A stretch of 64,000 nt of DNA from Nocardia inohanensis NBRC 100128 (GTDB lineage Bacteria > Actinomycetota > Actinomycetes > Mycobacteriales > Mycobacteriaceae). Below are positions 7,851 through 17,500 of this stretch, piece by piece (position 1 is the stretch's first letter; each line of letters opens with the position of its first letter). The position numbers and the translations under genes are program-made. The notes under the pieces are model-generated. The model was given only the letters and a program-made list of their open reading frames with translations. It ran no database searches and was not told the origin of the DNA. The stretch lies in NCBI RefSeq assembly GCF_001612945.1, contig NZ_BDBK01000015.1, forward strand, positions 124,001 to 188,000, read 5' to 3'.

Positions 7851-9806
7851 CTATGTCGACGCCGACGCCCGAGTCGAGGGCAGGAACGGCCGCAGCACGT
7901 TCTCCTCCGTCGACGGCCCCGGCTCCCATTCCGCGATCCACGGCCCGGTCCCCTCGCTCGGATCCAGCGCCCCGCCTTCCAGCCACTTGTAGCGCCCGTC
8001 CAGCACGCCGCGCGTCAGATCCACATCCGCGTCATCGGTATTGGCCCACAGTGCCCCGAACAACCGCTCGATCCGCAACCGCGCCTGCCGGCAGAACACA
8101 TCCGCCAGCTCCTCGGCCGCGATGCCCTCGGGATCGCCTGCCACGCGCAGGGATTGGGCCTTCACGCACGCCGCCGCCATGGCGAACAACTCCGCCCCGA
8201 TATCCACGATGCGCCCCAGGAACCCCTGCTTGTACTCCAGCCGCGCCTGCCACCGCGCCATCCCGTACATGAGCGCGCGAGCCTGCTTGCGCGACATCCG
8301 CTCGACGAACCGCATATGCCTTGCCAGCGGCCCGAATTCGGTGAAGCTCACCGGTGCGGTGCCCGAACCGACAGCCAGCTGCGGGAACCACTTGGCGTAG
8401 AACCCGCTCGCCCCGACCGCCGCCTTCGCCTTGTCCTTGAGCTCGGCCTTGCGATCCACCAGCGCCCCGGCGGCCGCCATATGCGCATCGGCCATCTCGC
8501 GGGCGATGAGCAGGCGCATGATCTCGCTGGAGCCCTCGAAGATCCGGTTGATCCGCAGATCGCGCACCAATTGCTCGGCGCCCACGGCCCTTTCGCCGCG
8601 AGCGGCCAGCGACGCGGCGGTCTCGTAACCGCGCCCGCCGCGGATCTGCACCAGCTCGTCGGCGATGGTGCAGGCCATCTCCGAAGCCCAGAGCTTGGCC
8701 AGCGCGGCCTCGATGCGAATGTCGTTGCGGTTCTCGTCGCACATGGTGGCCGACAGATCGAGCACCGACTCCAACGCGAAAGTGCTTGCGGCGATGAAGG
8801 ATATCTTCGAGCCGACCGCCGCGTGCTCGCCGACCGGACGACCCCACTGCACCCGGGTGCCGCTCCATTCCCGCGCGATCTTCAGCGACCATTTGGCGGC
8901 GGCGGTGCACATGGCCGGAATCGCCAGCCGGCCCGCGTTCAGGGTGGTGAGCGCGATCTTCAGCCCGTCACCTTCGCGCCCGACCAGATTCGCCTTGGGC
9001 ACCCGCACATTGTGCATGCGCGTGACACCGTTCTCGATGCCGCGCAGGCCCATGAACGCATTGCGCCGCTCCACGGTGATGCCGGGGCTGTCGGCCTCCA
9101 CGATGAACGCGGAGATGCCGCCGCGATGCCCTTCGCTCTTGGGCACCCGCGCCATCACCACGAGCAGTTCGGCCACCACGCCGTTGGTGGTCCACAGCTT
9201 CACGCCGTTGAGCTCATAGGCTTCGCCGTCGGGTGTCGGGACCGCGGTCGAGGCCATGCGCGCCGGGTCGGAACCCACATCCGGTTCGGTCAGCAGGAAC
9301 GCGCTCACCGCGCCCTTGGCGCAGCGCGGCAGGAATTCCTGCTTCTGCTCGGCACTGCCCGCCAGCTTCAAAGGCTCCGGCACGCCGATGGATTGGTGCG
9401 CCGACAGCAGCACGCCGAGGCTGGCGTGCGCGGAGCCGACCAGCATCAGCGCCCGGTTGTAGCCGACCTGTGAAAGGCCCACGCCGCCATAGGATTCCGG
9501 AATCTTCAGCCCGAAGCAGCCGAGCTCGGCCAACCCCTTGACGTATTCGTCCGGAATCCGCCCCTCGGCCTCGATCCGCTGTCCGTCGATGGTTTCGCAG
9601 AACGACGCCAGCCGCTTCAGGTACGCGTCCATCTTGGCCGCATCCGCCGCGCTGGGTTGCGGGAACGGATGTATCAGATCCAGCCGGAAGCGGCCCAGGA
9701 ACATCTCCTTCGCGAAGGAGGGCTTGTTCCAGGTGGTTTCGCGGGATTCTTCGACGAGTGCCCGGGCCTGTTCTTCCGTGGCGTCGACTTTCGATGTGGT
9801 CGCCAT
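7851..9806 (-). CDS. Acyl-CoA dehydrogenase, FadE10-like
   Basis: 651 residues, longer than the usual ~380-residue acyl-CoA dehydrogenase and close in length and sequence style to mycobacterial FadE10. After a ~90-residue N-terminal extension comes the core with 'LAELGCFGLKIPESYGG', the FAD/substrate block 'AFLLTEPDVGSDPARM', 'KLWTTNG' and the C-terminal segment 'QIRGGRGYETAASLAARGE' and 'RDLRINRIFEGSSEIMR'. A further ~200-residue helical tail follows. It oxidises an acyl-CoA to the enoyl-CoA, passing electrons to ETF. The start 'MATTSKVDA' is chosen for its GAGGAG ribosome site. Substrate chain length is unknown. Confidence 0.9.
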   Translation of the reverse strand: MATTSKVDATEEQARALVEESRETTWNKPSFAKEMFLGRFRLDLIHPFPQPSAADAAKMDAYLKRLASFCETIDGQRIEAEGRIPDEYVKGLAELGCFGLKIPESYGGVGLSQVGYNRALMLVGSAHASLGVLLSAHQSIGVPEPLKLAGSAEQKQEFLPRCAKGAVSAFLLTEPDVGSDPARMASTAVPTPDGEAYELNGVKLWTTNGVVAELLVVMARVPKSEGHRGGISAFIVEADSPGITVERRNAFMGLRGIENGVTRMHNVRVPKANLVGREGDGLKIALTTLNAGRLAIPAMCTAAAKWSLKIAREWSGTRVQWGRPVGEHAAVGSKISFIAASTFALESVLDLSATMCDENRNDIRIEAALAKLWASEMACTIADELVQIRGGRGYETAASLAARGERAVGAEQLVRDLRINRIFEGSSEIMRLLIAREMADAHMAAAGALVDRKAELKDKAKAAVGASGFYAKWFPQLAVGSGTAPVSFTEFGPLARHMRFVERMSRKQARALMYGMARWQARLEYKQGFLGRIVDIGAELFAMAAACVKAQSLRVAGDPEGIAAEELADVFCRQARLRIERLFGALWANTDDADVDLTRGVLDGRYKWLEGGALDPSEGTGPWIAEWEPGPSTEENVLRPFLPSTRASAST

Positions 9807-9933
9807 GCTGTGCTCCTCGAGGGTGATGCCAATCACATTCGAGTGTAAGAGTCTTTGTTACCCACCGGTAGACGTCAGCAAAGATCAAAAAGCCTTGTCG
9901 CGCAATGATCTTGATGCAATGGCGAATGTGTAG

Positions 9934-11118
9934 CTATTGCACACCGCGTAGATATCGCCCGAAATGCGGCACCGTGAAACCGATCGTCCCGCGCTCCGCC
10001 GAATAGATCAGCCCCTTCTTGATGAGCCCGTCCCGGGCCGGGGAAAGCGAGGCCGGTTTGCGATCCAGCTCCTTGGCCACCGCCGCCGTGGCGACCGGTC
10101 CGTCGTCACCGGCCAGATCCGCCATGGCGCGCATGTACTCCCGCTCCGCCGGGGTCGCCCGCTCGTAGCGGGAGCCGAAGAAACCGACCGCCAGTTCTTC
10201 CTCGGCGTGCGGCGCGGCCACCTCGACATCCTCGGCCGAGATCGGGCTCTGCGCGGCCACATCCCAGGTGGCTTTGCCGTACGCCTGCACGAAATACGGA
10301 TAGCCGTCGGCCTTCTCGTACAGTGCCAGCAGCGCGGCATCGCTGTACTTCACGTTCTCCCGCTCGGCCGGGGCGATCAGCGCCTGATCCGCCGCGGTCC
10401 GATCCAGGCGATCGATGCGATGGTAGGAGAACAGCCGCTCGGAGTAGCTGCGCGAGGCCGACAGCACGGCGGGCAGATGCGGCAGACCCGCGCCCACCAC
10501 GATCAAAGGCGCGGCGTCCTGGCTCAATTCGTGGCACGCGCCGCAGATCGCCGAGATGTCGGCGGGACCCAGATCCTGCATCTCGTCGATGAAGATCGCG
10601 ATGCCCACCCCGATATCGCGGGCCAGCTGCGCGGCCTCCATCAGCAGCTCGACCAGATCGATCTCGATATCCCCGGAATCCGCGCGCCCGGTCACCGCCG
10701 GGACGTCGATACCGGGATTCCAGCGCTCCCGCATGCCCTTGTCGGCGGTGGAGCGCAGCGCGAAAGCCTTGAGAATGCCCAGGAAATCATCCACCTGCTC
10801 GGGATTGCGATGCGCCACCGCGATCGAGCGGACCGCCATGTGCAGCGCCGAGGACAGCGGCCGCCGCAGTTCCTGATCCGGCCGGGCCTCCAATTTCCCG
10901 GTGCCCCAACCGGCCGCGCGGGCCGCCGAGCGAAGCTGGTTGAGCAGCACCGTCTTTCCGACGCCGCGCAGCCCGGTGAGCATGACGCTGCGCTCCGGAC
11001 GCCCGCGCGCCACCCGTTCCAGCACGATGTCGAAGGCGTCCAGCTGGCGATCACGGCCCGCCAGTTCGGGCGGTCGCTGGCCGGCGCCGGGGGCGTACGG
11101 ATTGCGGACGGGATCCAT
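9934..11118 (-). CDS. AAA+ ATPase with C-terminal winged helix (ATP-binding protein)
   Basis: 394 residues from ATG 11118 ('MDPVRNPYAPGAGQRPP'); the open frame upstream has no coding character. The Walker A is 'GLRGVGKT' (residues 49-56) and the Walker B is in 'GIAIFIDEMQDLG'. A sensor-like 'LIVVGAGLP' and an arginine-rich lid follow. The last ~90 residues ('RATPAEREYMRAMADLAG' ... 'KELDRKPASLSPARDGLIKKGLIY') form a winged-helix domain. This is the Orc1/Cdc6-like STAND-type family of stand-alone ATPases in actinobacteria, function unclear. It is divergent from the small gene at 11308. Confidence 0.82.
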   Translation of the reverse strand: MDPVRNPYAPGAGQRPPELAGRDRQLDAFDIVLERVARGRPERSVMLTGLRGVGKTVLLNQLRSAARAAGWGTGKLEARPDQELRRPLSSALHMAVRSIAVAHRNPEQVDDFLGILKAFALRSTADKGMRERWNPGIDVPAVTGRADSGDIEIDLVELLMEAAQLARDIGVGIAIFIDEMQDLGPADISAICGACHELSQDAAPLIVVGAGLPHLPAVLSASRSYSERLFSYHRIDRLDRTAADQALIAPAERENVKYSDAALLALYEKADGYPYFVQAYGKATWDVAAQSPISAEDVEVAAPHAEEELAVGFFGSRYERATPAEREYMRAMADLAGDDGPVATAAVAKELDRKPASLSPARDGLIKKGLIYSAERGTIGFTVPHFGRYLRGVQ

Positions 11119-11307
11119 GCGGCCCAACCGTAGCGCGCGAACCCCCGCCGCGTAGGGCGATGATTCGGGATTATCCGGCTGTCTAGCGCAGGTCGTAGAG
11201 GTAGTTATCGACCGGCATACCCACCGGCACGCGTTCGCCCCCCTTGTGTCCCTTGCGGTCTCTACCCTTATGTCGGGTTCGCGAACGATCCAGTCCAGGA
11301 GGGGTAC

Positions 11308-11568
11308 ATGTCGGAGGAAGCGCCGCAGGCACCGCATACCGTCGCGGAGGTGGTGGAGTCCTGGGACGTGCCCGCGCAGGCGCCGGTGGCCACCCTGATT
11401 CGGCAGAACATCCTGGTGGCGATCGAACGTGGCTATGACGATCCGCAATTGGTCGCCGATCTCGCGGTGGGTCCGCTCGTCATGGCGCTGGGCAAGCTCG
11501 AGGTCGAGCTCGCCGATGCCCGCCGCCGCATCGCGGAGCTCGAGCGGGCGATCTCCGAACAGCCCTAG
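11308..11568 (+). CDS. Hypothetical acidic protein with C-terminal coiled coil
   Basis: 86 residues starting at ATG 11308, with a strong AGGAGGGG 6-9 nt upstream. The first ~20 residues are acidic and Pro/Ala-rich; the middle 'VATLIRQNILVAIERGYDD' and 'LVADLAVGPLVMALGKLEVE' are helical; residues 60-83 form a short coiled coil ending 'RIAELERAISEQP'. No signal peptide or membrane segment. I do not recognise a named family. It faces the AAA ATPase gene divergently and is followed by the long riboswitch leader of the NlpC/P60 gene. Confidence 0.75.
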   Translation: MSEEAPQAPHTVAEVVESWDVPAQAPVATLIRQNILVAIERGYDDPQLVADLAVGPLVMALGKLEVELADARRRIAELERAISEQP

Positions 11569-11787
11569 CTGGGCTTTTATAACGGCGATGTCGATCAGGT
11601 ATATCGAGTCGTGATCCAGCGTGCGGAACCGGATTTCGGGCGGCGACCGGGGAATTCGACTTCCGTCACAACACACCCGCGCGTTGGGGTGGACAACACA
11701 CTCGCGTCGCCGTAATCTTCTCGTGACTTAGCGGAGTCTGTTGCTTCATCGGAGAGGCAGCCCGCGAAGTTACCGCCTAATCGAGCG

Positions 11788-11922
11788 CGATCCACCACAT
11801 CGCGATCGAACCGGGGACCCAGTCTCGTTTGGGGTGAATCTCCTTCGGCCGCAAGCCGTTGGGGTAGGGCCTACTTCCTGGCCCGAACCCGTCAGCTAAC
11901 TCGGTCGGCGGCAGGCTCAGGA
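11788..11922 (+). ncRNA. Cyclic di-AMP riboswitch (ydaO-yuaA leader)
   Basis: The 5' leader of the NlpC/P60 gene contains the conserved blocks of the actinobacterial ydaO element in order: AACCGGGGACCC (from 11809), GGGGTGAATC (11831-11840), a CCGCAAG turn, the A/C-rich GCCCGAACCCGTCAGC (11881-11896), and the 3' GCGGCAGGCTCAGGAAG just before the start codon. In actinobacteria this riboswitch senses cyclic di-AMP and usually controls cell-wall hydrolase genes, exactly the context here. The remaining 11569-11787 holds the promoter region; no gene is seen there. Confidence 0.88.
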
Positions 11923-11926
11923 AGAA

Positions 11927-12598
11927 ATGGAGAACGGCTCGGTGGGTAAGCACAGCTTGCAGCGGGAATCTCGGCTACCGAATTCCGTGAAGGGTGCCAT
12001 CGTCATGGGTGCGATGGCCGCGACGACAACCGGCGCTTTCCCGGCGATCACCGCTACGGCGGCCACCGTCGAGGTCCCCGGTCTCGGAAGCTTCGAAGTC
12101 CCGGACGATTTCGCTCCGCAGGTCACCCAGTTCAACCAGGCGGCCAAGGACGCGGCGAGCGCGTTGCAGGCCCCGCAGGGCGGCACCGTCGGTGCGGTCC
12201 CGGGCCAGGACTTCCAGCTGCCGAACGTCTTCGGCGGCCAGCAGCAGAACCACTCGGTCGGCAATGTCGCCCTGGAGGCGGCCTCGACCAAGCTCGGCGC
12301 CCAGTACTCCTGGGGCGCCTCCGGCCCCTACAGCTTCGACTGCTCCGGCCTCGTGCAGTGGGCGTACAAGCAGGCCGGAATCGAACTGCCGCGCACCAGC
12401 TTCGAGCAGTCCCACGTCGGCGCCCCCGTCGCCTTCGAGAACCTGATGCCGGGTGACATCGTGATCACCAACGGCGGCGGCCACGTCGGCATCTACGCGG
12501 GCAACGGCAAGCTGCTCAACGCGGTGCAGTCCGGTACCCCGGTCTCCTACACCTCGCTCAACTCCGACCAGGTGGTCACCGCGCGCCGTATCGTGTAG
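11927..12598 (+). CDS. Secreted NlpC/P60 cell-wall endopeptidase
   Basis: 223 residues. Basic N-terminus and hydrophobic segment (residues 22-46, ending 'ITATAA') form a signal peptide; a short linker then leads to an NlpC/P60 domain from about residue 110. The catalytic Cys139 is in 'SFDCSGLVQWAY', His186 in 'GGHVGIY', with Asn198 as a possible third residue. It should cleave peptidoglycan stem peptides (D-Glu/mDAP type), like the Rip proteins. ATG 11927 follows AGGAAG very closely; GTG 11942 has a better-spaced GGAGA and may be the true start. Expression is expected to be gated by the upstream c-di-AMP riboswitch. Confidence 0.9.
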   Translation: MENGSVGKHSLQRESRLPNSVKGAIVMGAMAATTTGAFPAITATAATVEVPGLGSFEVPDDFAPQVTQFNQAAKDAASALQAPQGGTVGAVPGQDFQLPNVFGGQQQNHSVGNVALEAASTKLGAQYSWGASGPYSFDCSGLVQWAYKQAGIELPRTSFEQSHVGAPVAFENLMPGDIVITNGGGHVGIYAGNGKLLNAVQSGTPVSYTSLNSDQVVTARRIV

Positions 12599-12601
12599 CG
12601 C

Positions 12602-12997
12602 GTGCCTCCTGCTCCGCCGAGCCAACCGGTCCAGGCCCGAGTCGATTCTTGGGTGTGGGCCGTTCGGCTTTTCAAGACCCGCTCCGCCGCCGCGGCCGCG
12701 TGCCGCGCCGGGCATGTGCGGGTCAACGGCGTGGTGGTCAAGCCCGCGCATGCCTTGAAACCCGGTGACGAGATCCGGGTCCGGGTCAATGGGGTCGAGC
12801 GCATCGTCGTGGTGGAGCGGTTGATCACCAAGCGGGTGGGTGCGCCGGTGGCCGCCCAGTGCATGATCGACAAATCCCCGCCGCCGCCCGATCCGGTCCT
12901 GGTCGCCTTGTTGCCGCGCCGGGAACGCGGGTCCGGCCGGCCCACCAAACGCGAACGGCGCGAGACGGATCGACTACTGGGGCGCGAGCCCGAATAG
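12602..12997 (+). CDS. S4-domain RNA-binding protein (Hsp15-like)
   Basis: 131 residues, GTG start 3 nt after the NlpC/P60 stop. The S4 fold runs from about residue 13 to 70: 'RVDSWVWAVRLFKTRSAA', 'ACRAGHVRVNGVVVKPAH' and 'KPGDEIRVRV'. The tail is basic ('RRERGSGRPTKRERRETDR'), as in the ribosome-rescue factor Hsp15/HslR that binds free 50S subunits carrying nascent chains. The close spacing suggests co-transcription with the riboswitch-controlled hydrolase, although a functional link is not obvious. Confidence 0.88.
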   Translation: MPPAPPSQPVQARVDSWVWAVRLFKTRSAAAAACRAGHVRVNGVVVKPAHALKPGDEIRVRVNGVERIVVVERLITKRVGAPVAAQCMIDKSPPPPDPVLVALLPRRERGSGRPTKRERRETDRLLGREPE

Positions 12998-13003
12998 ACC
13001 GGC

Positions 13004-14155
13004 TCAGCTGCCGGACGCGTGCTGCGCCGGCGCGGTCTTCGCGCCGGCGATCCGGGAACCGACGGCCGCCGCCGTGATCGTCACCAAGGCGCCCAGCATG
13101 AGCGCGGCCGGTTCGCCAGGCGCCAGCACGTGTATCTGGGTCCCGATGGTGACGGCGGCGACCGGGACGCCGATCTGCGCGGATGCCAACGCGCCCAGGC
13201 TGATCGGCTGGCCCAGGAGCCGCGTCACCAGATGCGCCAGCACCGCCGCCGCCCCCAGCGCCAGCCCCAGCAGGATCAGCCGGGGATGCTCCCCGAACTC
13301 GCGCAGGTTGAGCCGCGCTCCCAGCCAGACGAAGAACAGCGGCGCCAGGAAGCCGTCGCTGATCGCGAACAGCTGCTTGGCGACCCGCCGCGGTTCCCCG
13401 ATCCCGGCCACCGCGAGGCCGAGCGCGAAGCCGGCCAGCATGATCGACACGTGGCCGCGGGCGGCCACCGCGCACAGCAGGAACAGCATCGCCAGGCTGA
13501 CCCGCAATTCCATGGCGAACTGCCGCTCCTCCGAAACCCGGTGCAGCCGTTTGCGCAGTCCGGACTGTTCCAGATAGCGCAGCAGCAGGAACGCCCCCAG
13601 CGCCGTGACCACCACCGCCAGCGCGCCGAGGGCCGCCCGCCCGGCCCGGCCGGTATCGATGACCAGCGGCAGAGCCACCACCGCGGCGGCATCGGCGATG
13701 GCGACCTGAGCGGTCAGCTCCAGCACCGGTTTTCCGCTCAGGCGCTGCGAATCGATGATGGGCAGCACGATGGCGGCCGAGGAGGAGGCGATCAGCACCG
13801 CGTACAGCAAACCGTGCCCGGTGCCGAACCAGGCCGACACCAGACCGCCCAGGGCGACCGCGACCAGACCCACCAGGACGGCCCGCAGCGCGCCGATGCC
13901 CAGGGCCGAACGGATCGAGGCGTCCCGGATCGGCACGTGGGTGCCGGCCACGAACATGACCACCGCGAAGCCGACATCCGCCAGGAAGGCGAAGGTCGGA
14001 TCCTCGGGATGCAGCACCCCGAAACCGGTGGTGCCGAACAGGACACCGGCGATCAGCTCGCCGAGGATCACCGGCAGATGCCAGGACGGCCGCCACGCCA
14101 GTAGCGGGCCGGCCAGGCCGAGCAGCGTGATCAGGGCGAGGGTCTCGAAATTCAC
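13004..14155 (-). CDS. CPA2-family monovalent cation/proton antiporter
   Basis: 383 residues with about 12 membrane helices and the Na+/H+ exchanger (PF00999) pattern: 'LPVILGELIAGVLFG' near the start, 'GFAVVMFVAGTHV', 'IASSSAAIVLPI' and 'AQVAIADAAAVVALPLV' (the ion-binding region). There is no TrkA-N domain at the C-terminus, so it resembles minimal KefB-type exchangers. The start is a GTG overlapping the previous stop by 4 nt (GTGA), so it is coupled to the ParB-fold gene. It stops 6 nt from the stop of the convergent S4 gene. Confidence 0.88.
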   Translation of the reverse strand: MNFETLALITLLGLAGPLLAWRPSWHLPVILGELIAGVLFGTTGFGVLHPEDPTFAFLADVGFAVVMFVAGTHVPIRDASIRSALGIGALRAVLVGLVAVALGGLVSAWFGTGHGLLYAVLIASSSAAIVLPIIDSQRLSGKPVLELTAQVAIADAAAVVALPLVIDTGRAGRAALGALAVVVTALGAFLLLRYLEQSGLRKRLHRVSEERQFAMELRVSLAMLFLLCAVAARGHVSIMLAGFALGLAVAGIGEPRRVAKQLFAISDGFLAPLFFVWLGARLNLREFGEHPRLILLGLALGAAAVLAHLVTRLLGQPISLGALASAQIGVPVAAVTIGTQIHVLAPGEPAALMLGALVTITAAAVGSRIAGAKTAPAQHASGS

Positions 14156-14541
14156 GGCAGCGAAGCGATTTTCACCGGGATGGAGATGTTCTCGTCGGTG
14201 TAGTAGATCGAGCACACCCGGTGGTAGCCGTCCACGATCTGCATCGGCACCGCCTTGCGGAAGTCGCCGCGCACCACCAGGATCGGCGAGAGCGACTTGC
14301 CCGCCGCGATCTTCGCCAGATCCTTGCGCACCTGCGGGTTGTAGGCGGGCAGCAGCTCCAGCTGGGAGGCGCGCAGCAGATCCTTGGCCTTCTTGTGGGT
14401 CACCTTCGCCTTCCGCAATTCCGCGATCACCGTCTCGATCACGTCCGGTTCGGCCAGCATCTCCAGATAGTCGGCCGCCGCCGGATAGTCGTGCTGCTCC
14501 GGTTCGTCCTTCCACTTCACTTCGATGATCGGGTCCGCCAT
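14152..14541 (-). CDS. ParB/sulfiredoxin-fold protein
   Basis: 129 residues from 'MADPIIEVKWKDEP'. The C-terminal half contains 'SPILVVRGDFRKAVPMQIVDGYHRVCSIYYTDE', i.e. the ParB N-terminal/sulfiredoxin-like signature with the 'DG-x-HR' loop that in ParB and Srx binds nucleotide. The N-terminal half is helical and charged ('VIETVIAELRKAKVTHKKAKDLLR'). It starts 7 nt after the polyketide-synthase-like gene and overlaps the antiporter by 4 nt, so it is the middle gene of a three-gene operon. A role in nucleotide-dependent regulation of the transporter is possible but only inferred. Confidence 0.75.
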   Translation of the reverse strand: MADPIIEVKWKDEPEQHDYPAAADYLEMLAEPDVIETVIAELRKAKVTHKKAKDLLRASQLELLPAYNPQVRKDLAKIAAGKSLSPILVVRGDFRKAVPMQIVDGYHRVCSIYYTDENISIPVKIASLP

Positions 14542-14548
14542 CCCGTCA

Positions 14549-17500
14549 TCATTCCCGCGCTCCCAGCCCATCCCGACCCGACACGCGGGACATCCGCCGC
14601 CACCCCTCGTCCCCGAGCAGCCACGCGAACTCGATCGGATCATCCGCCGTCAACTCGCCCAATGCCGCCGCCACCGCCGCCCGCGGCTCCGGCCGGGCAT
14701 AGACGATCCCGCGAATGGGCAACCCGCACTCCCGGATATCGTGCAGCGCCTCCGCCAGATCCCGCCGATTCCCCACCTCGCACCGCACCATGACCACCCG
14801 CTCCTCCAACCCCTCGAGCATCGCCGGCAGGGCGCGCGGCACCCGCGTCAGCACGACCACATCCCGCGCCCCGGCATCCAGCAACCATCGCACCGCCGTA
14901 GCGCCATAGGCCCCCAGCCCTCCCACCACCACGTAGCTCGCGTCGCCCCGCACCGACAAGCCCGGCAACGGTCCCAGCCAATGTGGCTCGCTCCCAACCG
15001 AATACGCCGAAGCCGCGCCGAGTGCCGAGCGCACCGGCCGCGCTCCCGCGGACTGCCCGACCCGGCTCGACGAGTCAGGGGAACCACCGTCGCCACCAGC
15101 GCGCAGCCGACTCGAATCTCCGCTGATTCCATCGACCTGCGCAGCGGTTCGCGCTCCGGCGCGCCGCCACAAGCGCCGGGGTGGTGTCGCCGTATGCGCC
15201 CCGAGCGCCAGCCAATCCACCCGCCGCCCCTCCGCATGCAACTGCGCCAGCGCCCGCAGCAGCGCCCCGCCCTCGTCGACCGCCGACCCGGCCACATACG
15301 TCGCGTCCCGCAGCGCCCCGTAATCGCGCACCGCCGTCGCCAGCATCGGTTGCGGCGACAACTCGATCACACTCGAGATTCCGTCGGCCACAGCCTGTTC
15401 CAGGGCGGCCGCCAACTCCACCGGCCCCGCGGCGTTCGCCCCCCAATACTCGGCATCCATGGCCGATTCGAAAGGCGCCGCACCGGAAGGTCTCTCGACA
15501 GCATCGCCGCGTCTGGTGGTCGAATAGATTCGGGTATGCGGCGCGGACGGGACGATACCGTCGAGGTCCGAGATCAGTTGCGGCGCAATGGTGCGGGCGC
15601 GGGGGATGTGGATGACCGTGGCGGCGGCGCCGTCCGTGCTGTTCCCGGCGATGCGCTGGGCGAAGATGGCGCGGCGGTGGGCGCGGCGGACCAGGGCGTC
15701 GATATAGCGGGGTTCGCCGGCGACGGTGACCGAGCTGGGGCCGTGGATGGCGGCCAGGCCGACGGCCGTGCGCATGGGTTCGACCAGGCGCAGGGCCTCG
15801 GCGGGGGTGGCCTCCAAAACCGCTGCGGCGCTTTCCTCGCCGACTCGGTGCAGCAGCCGGCTGCGGGCCACGACGATGCGGGCGGCGTCGGTCAGCGGCA
15901 ACGCACCGGCCGCTACCGCCGCCGCGATCTCGCCCGCGCCGTGTCCGGCTACCGCGTCGGGCATTACGCCCCAGAACTCCAGTAGGGCGGCGAGGGCCAC
16001 CTGGTAGGCGAAGACGGCGGGCTGGGTGAAATCCAAACCGGGGGAGTGGTTTCCGAAGCCGTAGCGGGGCGTCCAGACGCGCGGGCCGCCCGCTGCCGCG
16101 ACCGCGTCGGCGGCTTCGGTCAGGCGTCGGGCGAAGACCGGGTACCGCCCCGCCAGCGTCCGCCCCATGCGCGGGTGAAATCCGCTGCCGGAGAACAGGA
16201 ACAACAGGCCGCCGTCACGCGTGCCCGCCACGGGTCCGATGATGTCGGACTCGCCCGGCACCGCCCAGCGCAGTGCGGGCATCTCCAGCGTGTCCCACCG
16301 GCCCGGCAGCGTACCGGCCGGGCTGTACGCTCGCCGTCCCATCGGGCCGGCGGTCACGACCTGCTCCGCGCCGTGCGCTGACGTCGAGGCCCTCGGTGAA
16401 TATCGGTGGGTGGGACCCGAGTCGGCTTGCGGTACCGCGGGTTCCGTGCCGTTCCTGTGCTGGGAATCGGCTGTCACCTCGGCCCCGTGCCTCTCCCACG
16501 GGGCCCGTTCGATGTCGGCCGGGGGAAGGGCGGTCGCCCCGGTTCGGCGATCGACCTCCGGCGGCGGGGTCGGCTCGGGCGTCGCCGCGGGTATGCGGGC
16601 GGCGAGGACGCGCAGCTGGGTGGCGGCGTCGCCGGTATCGCGCGCGAGCACCACCGCGCGGGTAGCCGCCGGCAGCAAACGAGCTGCGGCCGTTGCGAAT
16701 TGGTGGACGTCGCGATAGGCGCCGACCCGATTCGCCCAGTGCAGGGCCAGCGCGCGGATCGCGGCGGCGTCGGGTCCGCTGAGCACGATGGGAATCGGCG
16801 AGGAGCGTTCCGGCCCGCGCAGCGCACGGGTTCCGGCGCCTTCCTTGCCCGCGTCCTCGGTCTTGGGCGCGGCGGCAACGCATCGGCTGTCCGGTGCGGC
16901 GTCGGCAGTCCGGTCGTGCCGAGCGGGGGAGGGCCGTATTCCGGATGCCGGCCTGCCGCCGGTGGTGACGGAGTCGCGGGATTCATGGCGGGACTGATCG
17001 GAACTGTTGTCTTGCAGCACTATTCGCGAGAAGCCGCCCCGGTGGGATATGCCGAGGGCGGGGCCGTCGATATCGGCGTAGCGGCGGGCGCCGGTGCGGA
17101 GGGCATCGGCGGTACGTTGCAGCACGAGCACGGTGCAGAGGTCGCCGTTGCCGGAGAGCTCGATGCCCGAAATATCCGGGAGGACGGTGAGATCCGTGCC
17201 GCCGGCCAGGACGAAGGGGATGGATTCGTCGGCCAGCAGACGGACGCCGGTGTCCACCGCGATCAGCGGGGTGTCGGCTTCGCTGTCGAGAATGAGGCTG
17301 GGGCCGTGCAGGGTGAGGGCGCGGGAGAGCAGGCGGGCGGCGTTGGGGGTGGTGAAGCCGGCCGCGCCGAGGATGACGGCGGCGGCGGAACCCGGTGCCA
17401 GGCAACCGAGTCCGGCGTCGTCGAGGGCCTCGACCGCGATCTCGAGGGTGATGCGGTGGCGCGGGTCCAGACCGGTCGCGTCGGCGGCGCTGATGCCGAA

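Noticed and set aside
9834..9930. CACATTCG/CGAATGTG inverted pair upstream of the acyl-CoA dehydrogenase
   Set aside because: Only 8 bp with a spacer of over 80 bp; not distinguishable from chance.
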